64,000 nucleotides of DNA from Ligilactobacillus pabuli (GTDB lineage: Bacteria; Bacillota; Bacilli; Lactobacillales; Lactobacillaceae). Below are positions 54,206 to 62,899 of this stretch, piece by piece (the first letter of the stretch is position 1; every line of letters starts with the position of its first letter). The position numbers and the translations under genes were made by a program. Under the pieces are notes generated by a model, which saw nothing but the letters and a program-made list of their open reading frames with translations, did not search any database and was not told the DNA's origin. The stretch spans positions 1 through 64,000 of the forward strand of contig NZ_BQXH01000001.1 of NCBI RefSeq assembly GCF_022836475.1, read 5' to 3'.

Positions 54206-54243
54206 ATACTCTGGTTGTTGAAAAACAGCTGGAGTATTTTTTT
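54206..54243 (+). terminator. Terminator of tsf
   Basis: ATACTCTGG (54206-54214) with CTGGAGTAT (54229-54237), two G-U pairs, then T7. Confidence 0.82.
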
Positions 54244-54256
54244 GATCCAAATAAAA

Positions 54257-54287
54257 AGCGCCGGTCACTTAATTGGTGAACGACGCT
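54257..54287 (-). terminator. Terminator of the 54303-56755 minus-strand genes
   Basis: Minus strand: AGCGTCGTTCAC pairs with GTGACCGGCGCT (plus 54257-54268 and 54276-54287), with G-U pairs, followed by T5. Confidence 0.82.
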
Positions 54288-54302
54288 AATCGGACTAATT
54301 TT

Positions 54303-55301
54303 TTAGATTGTTAATGCGAGTGATTGCAGCCATTTTTGTGGAATCAAATGGTTTTGATTCAGACTCCGATCTTCTTTCATAATCACCTGGTCTGCAGCTA
54401 AATATTCGGTGAAGTCATGCAGCTCACTTTGTGATAGAGCACAAAGCTGTTTTTGATAAATTAATCCTGTGATCGAGATGGCTTCTGGATGTAAAACTGC
54501 CGGGTCAGTAAAAATTTTGTTCGCTGCTAATTGGTGTCTTTGTTCGCTTTGAACTAGTGCACTTTTACTTGTCAGTGGCAAATTTTCAGCTCCGTAAAAC
54601 TCAGCATACGGATAAAATGCCTGCAGCAACTGTAAATAATTTTTATTCCAAATAATTGGGGTCTGGTTTAACTTAGCAGTTTTATCGTAACGATAGAGTC
54701 GTTCCGGATTAAAAGGCGATAACAAAGCTGTTAACGGAGCATTTGCATTGTTTTTAGTGATGAATTTTGTCAGCATTTCTTGCATGCCGTTTTCACTTAA
54801 TGCATTTTGATTTTTAGTTAAAGGTGAAATTTTTGAACCTAAAACTAGAATATCTAGCTGACTTTGCTGGAAAATTTTTTTCCAACGTTTGATCCGTTTA
54901 TTATGATTACCATGGGTATAGACTGCATCACAATAACCAACTGTTTTTTCTGGCCCTGTAGCTAACAAGGCAAAACTGCCAAATTGACCATCGTCGTTTG
55001 GAAAAGCTGTTAGGCGAATGTCACCAAGTGTTAGTGGATATTGATAAGGAATTATTTTTAACTGGACTTGAGTTTCAGCTAATAATTTAACGGCGATCAG
55101 TTTTTGAATTAATTTATAGAATTCAAAAGACACATAAACGTTTTTTTGTTCGTCATAATCGGCTAAAAAATCTAAAGCATCATTATCAAGGTGAGTTAAA
55201 ATCACATAATCATGTGCTGCCAAAGGATCATGTTCACTAAAGACTGGATCACAAATCACAGTTGTTTCTTGACTACTTAAAGTTAGGTAATTGTTAGACA
55301 A
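54303..55301 (-). CDS. Degenerate metallo-beta-lactamase-fold protein
   Basis: 332 aa, cytoplasmic. The layout suggests an MBL-fold relative of the RNase J/CPSF group: CDPVFSE and VILTHLDNDALDFL correspond to the strand and loop of the HxHxDH motif, and GSFALLA with VGYCDAVYTHG to the later GSfGf and YTGD..hG stretches. The metal motif reads THLDNDA (36-42): two of the three His are lost, so metal-dependent activity is unlikely. TTG start 8 nt from AGGAGG. Downstream of pepD on the same strand, 23 nt apart, so cotranscribed. Function unknown. Confidence 0.55.
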   Translation of the reverse strand: MSNNYLTLSSQETTVICDPVFSEHDPLAAHDYVILTHLDNDALDFLADYDEQKNVYVSFEFYKLIQKLIAVKLLAETQVQLKIIPYQYPLTLGDIRLTAFPNDDGQFGSFALLATGPEKTVGYCDAVYTHGNHNKRIKRWKKIFQQSQLDILVLGSKISPLTKNQNALSENGMQEMLTKFITKNNANAPLTALLSPFNPERLYRYDKTAKLNQTPIIWNKNYLQLLQAFYPYAEFYGAENLPLTSKSALVQSEQRHQLAANKIFTDPAVLHPEAISITGLIYQKQLCALSQSELHDFTEYLAADQVIMKEDRSLNQNHLIPQKWLQSLALTI

Positions 55302-55324
55302 ACAATCAACCTCCTTTGTAAATG

Positions 55325-56755
55325 TTAAAGATTTGCGTCGGTTTTAAAGTTCAAAACTGACATATCAGTAGATTCTGTGACTAAATTACTAATTAACTGC
55401 TGCATGTTGTCTAGGCCTAATTGTTGGAAGGCAATGCTTTGTTGCGTTAAATATTCTGTACGTTTCTCACCGGATAGTTTTAGTGCCTCTTTGTCACTGG
55501 CGTGTAACAAATGACCTAATGCAACATTAGTCTCTTTTTGCGTATCCTTTAAAAAGCCTTGGAGTTCGGTATAATGACCATCTACCAAGACACCCGCTAA
55601 TTTGTAAACCCAGTAGGCTGAATCAGGACTATACTTTTGCTGGCCGACTTTATAGGCTGGATGGACGTCAGTCGTGCCGGCATAAATCGGAATAAAAATA
55701 CTTTCGGCTGTCACACCCATTGCTAACCAGTGTAGGCCAGCAATCTCTGTTGGCAAGTCTTGACGGATCTGTAAAATATGAGATTCTTGAGTTTTCGCTA
55801 AACTAATTGGGCGGAATTTATGCTTTTGTGCTTCAGTTCCAAAGCCTAAAGGATCATAGGGTGTATCTTGAAAATGAGAAGCTAAAACATATTTAAAATC
55901 GTCTAAGCCTAATAAACGGTTAGCTTTGCGAATAAATGGCAGTTCTTGATTCATTGGCTCTTGCTGAATTTCTGGGTTAAAGATTTTTTGACCATACCAA
56001 ACGCGTGGAGTGCTATAGATCTCGTCTGATAAATCATGGGTACCAAAAATATTTCTAAAGTTAAACCCTTGTGGTTGTGGGTTCAAGTGATTTTCCGCTA
56101 CAAATTGCTGGATATTGGTGGCAAACATGAAATCATCAGGCTGGTCAAAATTAATTTCTTGAATCGCTAGCTGATTGGCCACAACAGCATAAGAGTCGTC
56201 AGGAATTCTTTGAGCGACCCACTGATGACCACTCCCGGTTTCTAGATACCAGACTTCATCTTGGTCAGAAAATAAAATACCGTTGCTTTCACTTGTACCA
56301 TATTCTTCAATAATTTTGCCTAAACGTGCCACACCTTCACGAGCAGTGTGGATATAAGGCAAAACGACAGTTAACATTGCTTCTTCGCTGATACCGTCTT
56401 TAACGAGCGGGTCAAAACTTAAGACTCGTTCATTAGCGTAGGCACTTTCGGTCGCACTCATTGCGACACCGTACTCGTTAATACCGTCTTCTTCAAAGAC
56501 ACCAAACTTGTCAGTCCATTCAGGTGTGGCTGTGTACTTACCCTGAATTTTTGGCAGAGTTAGTTTAAATCCATTGTCTGGTGAAACAAATTCTGGTGCT
56601 TGTTCAAACTCTTGGTGAGCATGAATGCGTAAGTGCTTTGGCCAAGCACTTTTAGAATCTTCATTGCGGGCAATAATAGTTGAGCCGTCGATCGTGGCTT
56701 TTTTACCAGCTAAAATACTGGTACATGCTGAAAAATCATCGTTGTTAAATGGCAT
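55325..56755 (-). CDS. pepD: C69 family dipeptidase PepD
   Basis: Cytoplasmic dipeptidase of the Ntn-hydrolase family, 476 aa. N-terminal nucleophile region SACTSILAGKKATIDGSTII (Cys11), the RNEDS segment, GINEYGVAMSATE and SNGILFSDQDEVWYLETGSG are typical of lactobacillus PepD. Proteins of this length and N terminus are normally not processed beyond a short propeptide. AAAGGAG upstream. It helps peptide use after import. First gene of a two-gene minus-strand unit with an extended -10 (TGCTAAAAT, minus strand) about 70 nt upstream. Confidence 0.93.
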   Translation of the reverse strand: MPFNNDDFSACTSILAGKKATIDGSTIIARNEDSKSAWPKHLRIHAHQEFEQAPEFVSPDNGFKLTLPKIQGKYTATPEWTDKFGVFEEDGINEYGVAMSATESAYANERVLSFDPLVKDGISEEAMLTVVLPYIHTAREGVARLGKIIEEYGTSESNGILFSDQDEVWYLETGSGHQWVAQRIPDDSYAVVANQLAIQEINFDQPDDFMFATNIQQFVAENHLNPQPQGFNFRNIFGTHDLSDEIYSTPRVWYGQKIFNPEIQQEPMNQELPFIRKANRLLGLDDFKYVLASHFQDTPYDPLGFGTEAQKHKFRPISLAKTQESHILQIRQDLPTEIAGLHWLAMGVTAESIFIPIYAGTTDVHPAYKVGQQKYSPDSAYWVYKLAGVLVDGHYTELQGFLKDTQKETNVALGHLLHASDKEALKLSGEKRTEYLTQQSIAFQQLGLDNMQQLISNLVTESTDMSVLNFKTDANL

Positions 56756-56891
56756 TGCTAGTCTCCTTTAATAAATAGTTCGAGAGTTTTGAGAAAGCTC
56801 ACAACATATAGGTAAGTCAATTTTAGCATATTTATTTAAAATTGCGGTAGAGTAAGACTTATTTTTATGCAAAAAGCGTGCTAAACGATGA

Positions 56892-56920
56892 TTGCTTTTT
56901 AAATGAAAATTCAGTATGAT
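56892..56920 (+). promoter_or_regulatory. Promoter of lysA
   Basis: TTGCTT (56892-56897), 17 bp, TATGAT (56915-56920). No lysine riboswitch is visible in the short leader. Confidence 0.7.
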
Positions 56921-56972
56921 ACCAATTAACAAATTAAAAAACAATTTTTGAAGACGAGTGGGAGGGTTTGAT

Positions 56973-58265
56973 TTGTCAAAAGAGTCAACCAGTAAGACAG
57001 AAGAACAACTCCAAGTTGGCGGAGTGAATGCATTAAAATTAGCAGCTAATTATGGTACGCCGCTGATAGCCTATGATGTTGGGGCCATTAAACAACAAAT
57101 TCAGTCATTTAGAGAGGCTTTTATTCGGGCAGGAATTAAGTATCGCATCGTTTATGCTAGTAAGGCATTTTCATCTTTAGCAATGTATCGCTTACTGGCA
57201 AATGAAGGTGTAGGCTGCGATGTAGTTTCTGGTGGTGAATTGTACGCCGCTCTAAGAGGCGGGATCTCCCCGGCTATGATTGAATTTCACGGTAATAATA
57301 AAACACCAGCTGAACTAGCAGAGGCAATTTCACAAGGAATTGGTTGTATTGTAGTTGATAATTTTTATGAAATTGAACTTTTGGAAAAAATTTGTGAGGC
57401 ACAGCAGCGGACTGTGAAAGTTAGTCTACGTGTGGCCCCAGGGATTGAGGCTGAGACTCACCAATATATTGCTACGGGACAATCTAACTCTAAGTTTGGC
57501 TTTGACCTCGATTCAGGGCAAGCAGAGCAGGCATTAAAGCAGCTATTACACTCCAAGTATTTACAAGTGATCGGTGTCCATTGCCATATTGGTTCACAAA
57601 TTTTCGCGATTGCCGGTTTTCAAATGGCAGCTGCAAAAATGATTGATGTGTTACAACGGTGGCAGGAAAAATATGCTTTTGAAGCGCAGATCCTTAATCT
57701 AGGGGGCGGCTTCGGTATTAAGTACATCACAGCTGATCAACCGCTTAAACCTGCAGAGTTTGTCAGTGCCATTATCACAACTGTCCAACAGGAGGCTCAG
57801 AAAAAACACTTGCAGCTTCCTGAAATTTGGATCGAACCCGGACGTTCTCTAGTTGGAGAAGCCGGTACCACACTATATACGGTTGGTTCAACTAAAACAG
57901 TGCCTGGAATTTGTAATTTTGTTGCGGTCGACGGTGGAATGGGAGATAATATCCGGCCGGCTTTGTATGGAGCACAATATAGTGCTTATTTGGCTAAAAA
58001 TCTGCAGGAAAAAGCGACCCAAGTGGCGACAATTGTGGGAAAATATTGTGAATCGGGTGACGTTTTGGTCAAGCAGCAAAAATTACCGGCAGTGCAGGCG
58101 GGGGATGTGTTAGCTATCACGTCCACCGGAGCATATGGGTATTCGATGGCTTCTAATTATAACCGAAATGGTCGTCCACCAGTGGTATTTTGCGAATCAG
58201 GACATGACAAATTGGTTTTGAAGCGTGAAACATATGCTGATATGTTGTCTTTAGAAGTGGATTAA
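56973..58265 (+). CDS. lysA: Diaminopimelate decarboxylase
   Basis: PLP enzyme making L-lysine from meso-diaminopimelate. 430 aa, fold III: YASKAFSS (PLP-binding Lys), GVHCHIGSQI, the GGGFGI phosphate loop, EPGRSLVGEAG, CESGDVL (Cys from the neighbouring subunit site) and AYGYSMASNYN. Start: GGGAGGG at 56959-56966 and TTG 56973 at 6 nt; the open frame begins at a GTG on the site. It stands alone: no other lysine-pathway gene is in the window. Confidence 0.95.
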   Translation: MSKESTSKTEEQLQVGGVNALKLAANYGTPLIAYDVGAIKQQIQSFREAFIRAGIKYRIVYASKAFSSLAMYRLLANEGVGCDVVSGGELYAALRGGISPAMIEFHGNNKTPAELAEAISQGIGCIVVDNFYEIELLEKICEAQQRTVKVSLRVAPGIEAETHQYIATGQSNSKFGFDLDSGQAEQALKQLLHSKYLQVIGVHCHIGSQIFAIAGFQMAAAKMIDVLQRWQEKYAFEAQILNLGGGFGIKYITADQPLKPAEFVSAIITTVQQEAQKKHLQLPEIWIEPGRSLVGEAGTTLYTVGSTKTVPGICNFVAVDGGMGDNIRPALYGAQYSAYLAKNLQEKATQVATIVGKYCESGDVLVKQQKLPAVQAGDVLAITSTGAYGYSMASNYNRNGRPPVVFCESGHDKLVLKRETYADMLSLEVD

Positions 58266-58270
58266 TAAAA

Positions 58271-58320
58271 AATGCAAACTCTTCCCAAAATCAACTGGGA
58301 AATAGTTTGCATTTTTTTTT
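58271..58320. terminator. Bidirectional terminator between lysA and the HAD gene
   Basis: AATGCAAACT (58271-58280) with AGTTTGCATT (58304-58313) and inner TTCCCA/TGGGAA; T10 on the plus strand and an A run on the other side. Confidence 0.92.
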
Positions 58321-58327
58321 AGTTTAG

Positions 58328-59140
58328 TTATTCAGCAAGGTCCAAATGTTCTGTTAAATACTGGGCAATGCCATCGTGATCATTATCAAGCGCTGTGACT
58401 TCGTTGGCAAAATCTTTGATCCAAGGGGAAGCATTTTGCATCGCGATCCCTGTACCTGCGTATTTCAACATTTCAATGTCATTTTGTTCGTCACCAAAAG
58501 CCAGAATATCTTGGCGGTCAATGTGATAATGGTTTGCTAAAAACTTTAAGCCGACTTTTTTAGTGACATTTTTTGGTGATAATTCAAGAACAGGAGCAGC
58601 ACCGCCCCAGACACTGACAGTTACGGCTGAATCATATTCCTGCTGTAATCGACGGGTGATTTCTGCTTTTTTAGCAGGATCAACCAACATAGTGATCGCG
58701 GAAGGGTCTTGGGTTAAATTCAACCGATTCAAAACTTCCTGTGATCGAGATGCTGCCGGAAAGAAAGGTGAAATTGCACTGTCTGTTGAGTCGGTCAGCT
58801 TTAGTCCGCGCCCTTCAGCAGCGATGAGTTCAATTCCCAAACTAGCCTTTGATTTTAAAATATCTAGGACAATTTCTTTTTGAAAGGTGATTTCATATGC
58901 TTCGTCCCAGTCTTGGTGAGGCAAATGACCTAAGGCCCCGTTAAAATTGATCATTGGTGTGGTTAAGCCTAATTCATCGTAATAATTAACTGCCATTCGG
59001 TCTGAACGACCAGTCACGATTGAAACGATATGGCCGGCTGCAGCAGCTTTTTGTAAAGTTCTTTTTGTGTTTTCTGAAATTTGACTGGCAGAATTTAAGG
59101 TCGTGCCATCTAAGTCTAAAGAAATCAGTTTTCGGTTCAT
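58328..59140 (-). CDS. Cof-type HAD phosphatase (YitU-like)
   Basis: 270 aa, HAD superfamily type IIB: motif I DLDGTTL (nucleophile Asp), motif II VTGRS, motif III Lys region (KNVTKKVGLKFL) and motif IV FGDEQNDIEML. Substrates of this group are sugar or flavin-precursor phosphates. It lies opposite a yitV/yitW-like pair; in Bacillus yitU, yitV and yitW are neighbours, so YitU is the best guess, and YitU has been linked to dephosphorylation in riboflavin synthesis. Substrate not proven. GGGGG precedes the ATG. Confidence 0.85.
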   Translation of the reverse strand: MNRKLISLDLDGTTLNSASQISENTKRTLQKAAAAGHIVSIVTGRSDRMAVNYYDELGLTTPMINFNGALGHLPHQDWDEAYEITFQKEIVLDILKSKASLGIELIAAEGRGLKLTDSTDSAISPFFPAASRSQEVLNRLNLTQDPSAITMLVDPAKKAEITRRLQQEYDSAVTVSVWGGAAPVLELSPKNVTKKVGLKFLANHYHIDRQDILAFGDEQNDIEMLKYAGTGIAMQNASPWIKDFANEVTALDNDHDGIAQYLTEHLDLAE

Positions 59141-59268
59141 CGGTCTAGCCCCCTAAGAATTGTAAATAATAGTTAACAACAATTGTACCATAAACCCGGT
59201 AACTCCCAAAGAGATAAAATAAATGACCAACCTTTAGTTAGTGGATCTTAGCGTGATCCGGATGAAAA

Positions 59269-59297
59269 TGTACAATTTAGAGCCTTTAATGTATAAT
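59269..59297 (+). promoter_or_regulatory. Promoter of the 59328-62806 genes
   Basis: TGTACA (59269-59274), 17 bp, TATAAT (59292-59297). It lies inside the upstream extension of the open frame, supporting the downstream start. Confidence 0.65.
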
Positions 59298-59327
59298 TTA
59301 ACTATTGAAAATGGAGGGGTTTTAGAA

Positions 59328-60080
59328 ATGATCACTGTTAGTGAAAAGCAACCAAATGGTTTACCTGTACTAGAAGTTATTGATGAGAACCTGATGAATG
59401 ACAAGCTACCGTTGATTATTTTTTATCATGGTTGGACAAACTGTAAAGAAGTAGTCTTGACGCAAGGGTATGAATTAGCGAAGAAGGGTTATCGGGTACT
59501 TTTACCAGAAGCATTGTACCATGGCGTTCGAGCTGAGGGTGAAGTGCGTGAACATGTTCTTTCATTTTGGGAAATCATTTTTAAGTCTGTGACTGAATTT
59601 CCGCAGTTAGTTGATTTTTATCAAAAAAAGGATTTAATTAAAGATGACCAGATCGGTGTCGGCGGTTTTTCGATGGGCGGGATCACGACCTGTATGTTAA
59701 TGGCGGCTTATCCACAAATTACCGGTGGAGTAGTAATTTCCGGAACACCACATCCAGTTGAGTTTGCACAAACTTTATTGCAGGCCTTACCAGCCGATGA
59801 CCGTTTGACGCCTGAATTTATTGACCAGCAGCTTAGTGGGGTAGCTGCGTATGATCTCGCTTTACATCCAGAAAAGCTAGCCGGTCGGCCACTTCATTTT
59901 TGGCATGGTGATGCTGATGACCAAGTTCCATGCAAAATGACGCAGGAGTTTTGTGCAACTGCATCAAAGCAAGTTGAGACACAAAAAGTTAGTTTGCACC
60001 TGAGTGCGGGTGCACAACATAAGCTATCTTACGCAGTTACTGAAGAAATGGTTCAGAATTTCCAACAGTATCTCAAATAG
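59328..60080 (+). CDS. Alpha/beta hydrolase (YitV-like)
   Basis: 250 aa, serine hydrolase: oxyanion HGW (IIFYHGWTNCKE), nucleophile elbow GGFSMGGI, acid in HGDADDQVP and His near AQHKLSYAV. The fold and length match the YitV esterase family; the substrate is unknown. ATG 59328 follows GGAGGGG; the longer frame (from 59241) crosses the promoter. Followed after 17 nt by the yitW/sufT-like gene, the Bacillus order. Confidence 0.85.
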   Translation: MITVSEKQPNGLPVLEVIDENLMNDKLPLIIFYHGWTNCKEVVLTQGYELAKKGYRVLLPEALYHGVRAEGEVREHVLSFWEIIFKSVTEFPQLVDFYQKKDLIKDDQIGVGGFSMGGITTCMLMAAYPQITGGVVISGTPHPVEFAQTLLQALPADDRLTPEFIDQQLSGVAAYDLALHPEKLAGRPLHFWHGDADDQVPCKMTQEFCATASKQVETQKVSLHLSAGAQHKLSYAVTEEMVQNFQQYLK

Positions 60081-60097
60081 GTGAGGAGACGAAGTTA

Positions 60098-60424
60098 ATG
60101 GCAGAGCAAGCTAGAACCACCACAGAAATTAAAGAAGATATCTTGGGACGGTTACAAACGGTGATCGACCCAGAGCTAAATATTGACATTGTTAACTTGG
60201 GACTGATTTACAATGTTGATCTGCAAACTGATGGTAATTGTCTGATCGAGATGACTTTAACGACAATTGGTTGTCCGTTAACTAATATACTCGCAGATAT
60301 GGTAGAAGCTGCGCTAAAAGATGTTCCTGAAATTAGCACAGTCGATGTTGATTTTATTTGGGAGCCAGAATGGACCGTTGACCGTATGACACGCTATGCT
60401 AAGATGGCGCTGGGCATCCACTAA
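60098..60424 (+). CDS. MIP18/DUF59 family iron-sulfur assembly factor (SufT/YitW-like)
   Basis: 108 aa: DPELNIDIVNLGLIYNV, TLTTIGCPLTNIL with the conserved Cys, and VDVDFIWEPEWTVDRMT, the DUF59 pattern. Homologues (SufT) take part in maturing Fe-S proteins. GTGAGGAG upstream. It lies between the hydrolase and the FtsX-like gene with short gaps, so one transcript is likely. Confidence 0.9.
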   Translation: MAEQARTTTEIKEDILGRLQTVIDPELNIDIVNLGLIYNVDLQTDGNCLIEMTLTTIGCPLTNILADMVEAALKDVPEISTVDVDFIWEPEWTVDRMTRYAKMALGIH

Positions 60425-60446
60425 ATTTACAAAGGAGTTTGCAGCA

Positions 60447-61418
60447 TTGTTTAGAAATAGAGCAATTTTAACAATTTTAAATTTCTGTTTGGCTTTTTTG
60501 GCGGTCTTTATTTTCTTAGAAATTCAACAACGTGACGTAGTGATCAAGTTGAATAATCATAATTTATCATTAGATACTTATCGGGTAGAATTTAAAGAAA
60601 ACCTAACAGCTAAAGAAATTGATCAGCGACTAAATGATTCTGCGGAGATCAAAGATGTTCAAGTGCATTACCGTCCGCGTGGTACGAAAAAGATCACATA
60701 CTTTTTCGGCAAAGGATCATTTGCGACGCCGCCGTTGGTATCGGGCAACTTTTTTTCTAAAAACGATTTTAAATCCGATCTAAGTGTGGCTGTGGTTGGT
60801 CAAAAGCTGGCGCCACAACTTTATCAGCCCAAAGACCAACAATATTTGAAATTAAATAATAGGTATATTCCGGTGATTGGTGTGATGGGAGAAAAAATTC
60901 CGTCGAATTTAGACCAGCAGATTTTTATTGCACCTTCTCAGAGCAAATTAGCGACAATGAAGGTCCAGGATTATGATGTGATGATCGATGGTGATCAAAA
61001 ATTAGCGGCACAGGTCTTGAAACAGACATTACCATTAAAAAAATTGGTGAAGATCCATGCTAATCAATTTGTGATGTCACGCTGGGAATGGATGACCAGC
61101 CACTGGTTTGAACTGATTGGCTTACTGGCAATTTTTGCGGTAATGTTACTTGAAATCGGCTTGTGGATCGTTTCATCCCGTCAGTTATATCAAGAGGCCT
61201 TACGGGCTGGATTACGTTCAGCTCAATTAGCACTGAGTGAATGGCAAAGTTTTTCCCTCTTTAGCGTCTTAGGCTTGCTGGGCGGGAGTTTGATCGGTGC
61301 ATTAACGTTTAGTTTACAGGATTATGGAGCGTTGATCACGTATTTAGGTGTGGGCTTCGCCATAGTAAGTCTATTGTTTAATCTTTGTGTTAGAAGGAGT
61401 ATTAAAAAAATTAAATGA
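60447..61418 (+). CDS. Orphan FtsX/MacB-like membrane protein
   Basis: 323 aa: N-terminal transmembrane helix (about 7-25), an extracellular domain (about 30-200) of MacB periplasmic-core type (SGNFFSKNDFKSDLSVAVVG, RYIPVIGVMGE), and three C-terminal helices (about 218-240, 268-290, 295-315). This is the topology of half an FtsX-type permease, but no ATPase gene is adjacent. TTG start 9 nt behind AAAGGAG; the open frame continues upstream inside the previous gene. It overlaps the next gene by 4 nt. Function unknown. Confidence 0.65.
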   Translation: MFRNRAILTILNFCLAFLAVFIFLEIQQRDVVIKLNNHNLSLDTYRVEFKENLTAKEIDQRLNDSAEIKDVQVHYRPRGTKKITYFFGKGSFATPPLVSGNFFSKNDFKSDLSVAVVGQKLAPQLYQPKDQQYLKLNNRYIPVIGVMGEKIPSNLDQQIFIAPSQSKLATMKVQDYDVMIDGDQKLAAQVLKQTLPLKKLVKIHANQFVMSRWEWMTSHWFELIGLLAIFAVMLLEIGLWIVSSRQLYQEALRAGLRSAQLALSEWQSFSLFSVLGLLGGSLIGALTFSLQDYGALITYLGVGFAIVSLLFNLCVRRSIKKIK

Positions 61419-62806
61419 AATTACCACAAGAGTTTATCGAAAAGTATACAAAATTACTAGGTGATGAGGCACCAACTTTTCTAGCTAGTTTTGATCAGCC
61501 TTCTGAGAAAGGTTTTCGGATCAATCCCTTAAAAAACCAGTTTAGGCAGGTTCAGTATCCGTTGACAGATCCCGTTGAATATACAAAAAGCGGCTATTAT
61601 GGAACTGTTAGCGGTCGTTCATTAGAACATCAAAGCGGCTATGTGTATAGTCAAGATTTAAGTGCAATGTATGTCGCAGAAAACGTTGATGTTAGGGCAG
61701 GAAGTAAGATCTTGGACCTTTGTGCTGCTCCAGGCGGAAAATCGACACAGGTTGCCTCAGCGATGGATAACGATGGCCTATTAGTCTCAAATGAAATCAG
61801 CCATTCGCGTGCTAAAATTCTGGCAGAAAATGTTGAACGAATTGGTGCGCGTAATGTCGTGGTTTTGAATGAAACACCTGCTAAACTAGCAGAATCATTT
61901 TCCCAATACTTTGATCAAATCTTGGTTGATGCTCCGTGCTCTGGAGAAGGAATGTTCCGCAAAGATCATCAGGCGGTTTCGTATTGGAATGAAGAGTATC
62001 CGCATCAATGTTCCGTGCGACAACGAGAAATCCTGACTTCTGCTTTAGAAATGTTGGCTCCAGGCGGGAGTTTGATTTATTCAACTTGTACCTTTGCTCC
62101 AGAAGAAGATGAACAAATTATTGCTTGGCTCTTAGAAACATATCCAAGCCTGCAAGTGGCAGAGATTCCACGTTCACAGGGAATGGATCAGGGCCGTCCT
62201 GAATTTGCGAATGGCGAACCAAGTTTAGCCAAAACAGTGCGGTTATGGCCTCATCATTTTCGTGGTGATGGACACTTTGTTGCTAAGTTAACTGATAATC
62301 GGCAACCGGCAAGCGCTTCAAATGAGCCCAAGAAAAAGAAGAAGGGTAAGAAAAAAACGGTCAAGCATGGCCTGACCGCAGACCAATGGGAGTTATGGAA
62401 TGATTTTGCTCAAAACTTAGCTGCAAAATTTCAGTTCTCACATGCTGATTTACGTTCATATGGAGATCATTTGTATTTTTATCGGCATGATTGGCCTGAC
62501 CTTTCAAAATTGAAATTTATGCGTCCAGGGTTGTTATTAGGGGAATTTAAAAAGAAAAGATTTGAACCGTCATATACATTGGCGTTAGCGTTGCATCCTG
62601 ATGATTATCAACAGACCCTTGAATTTTCACATGAGCAGTGGGCAGCATATGTTCATGGGGACACTGTCCAGTTAACAGAACAGGCACCGAAAGGATGGGC
62701 ATTACTAATTTGTGAAGATAAACCATTTGCTTTTGGTAAGGTCGTTGGTCAAACTGTTAAAAACTTCTTCCCGAAGGGACTGCGATTTTTAAAAGAACCG
62801 CTTTAA
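61415..62806 (+). CDS. rsmF: RsmF/RsmB-type rRNA (cytosine-C5) methyltransferase
   Basis: 463 aa, NOL1/NOP2/Sun family: AdoMet loop LCAAPGGKSTQVASAM, motif IV DAPCSGEGMFRKD with one catalytic Cys, motif VI STCTFAPEEDE with the second Cys, then a linker with a Lys-rich stretch (KKKKKGKKK) and a C-terminal PUA-like part. It is the YebU/RsmF form with C-terminal RNA-binding extension. The exact rRNA position modified in this lineage is unproven. Translationally coupled to the FtsX-like gene. Confidence 0.9.
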   Translation: MKLPQEFIEKYTKLLGDEAPTFLASFDQPSEKGFRINPLKNQFRQVQYPLTDPVEYTKSGYYGTVSGRSLEHQSGYVYSQDLSAMYVAENVDVRAGSKILDLCAAPGGKSTQVASAMDNDGLLVSNEISHSRAKILAENVERIGARNVVVLNETPAKLAESFSQYFDQILVDAPCSGEGMFRKDHQAVSYWNEEYPHQCSVRQREILTSALEMLAPGGSLIYSTCTFAPEEDEQIIAWLLETYPSLQVAEIPRSQGMDQGRPEFANGEPSLAKTVRLWPHHFRGDGHFVAKLTDNRQPASASNEPKKKKKGKKKTVKHGLTADQWELWNDFAQNLAAKFQFSHADLRSYGDHLYFYRHDWPDLSKLKFMRPGLLLGEFKKKRFEPSYTLALALHPDDYQQTLEFSHEQWAAYVHGDTVQLTEQAPKGWALLICEDKPFAFGKVVGQTVKNFFPKGLRFLKEPL

Positions 62807-62842
62807 TTGTATTATACAAAATAAGCTATAATAACGCCACAT

Positions 62843-62888
62843 AAAAAGGCTAACTTTCTGAAATTAAATTCAGAGAGTTAGCCTTTTT
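62843..62888. terminator. Bidirectional terminator between rsmF and fni
   Basis: AAAAAGGCTAACT (62843-62855) with AGTTAGCCTTTTT (62876-62888), extended by TTCTGAA/TTCAGAG. Upstream lies a 13-nt palindrome TTGTATTATACAA (62807-62819) and a TATAAT. Confidence 0.93.
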
Positions 62889-62899
62889 GTGTACTACAA

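Noticed and set aside
55531-55550. Third copy of the comEA-type element (T5GCGTATC)
   Set aside because: It lies inside pepD, antisense to it, with no gene start near; taken as evidence that short forms of the motif occur by chance.
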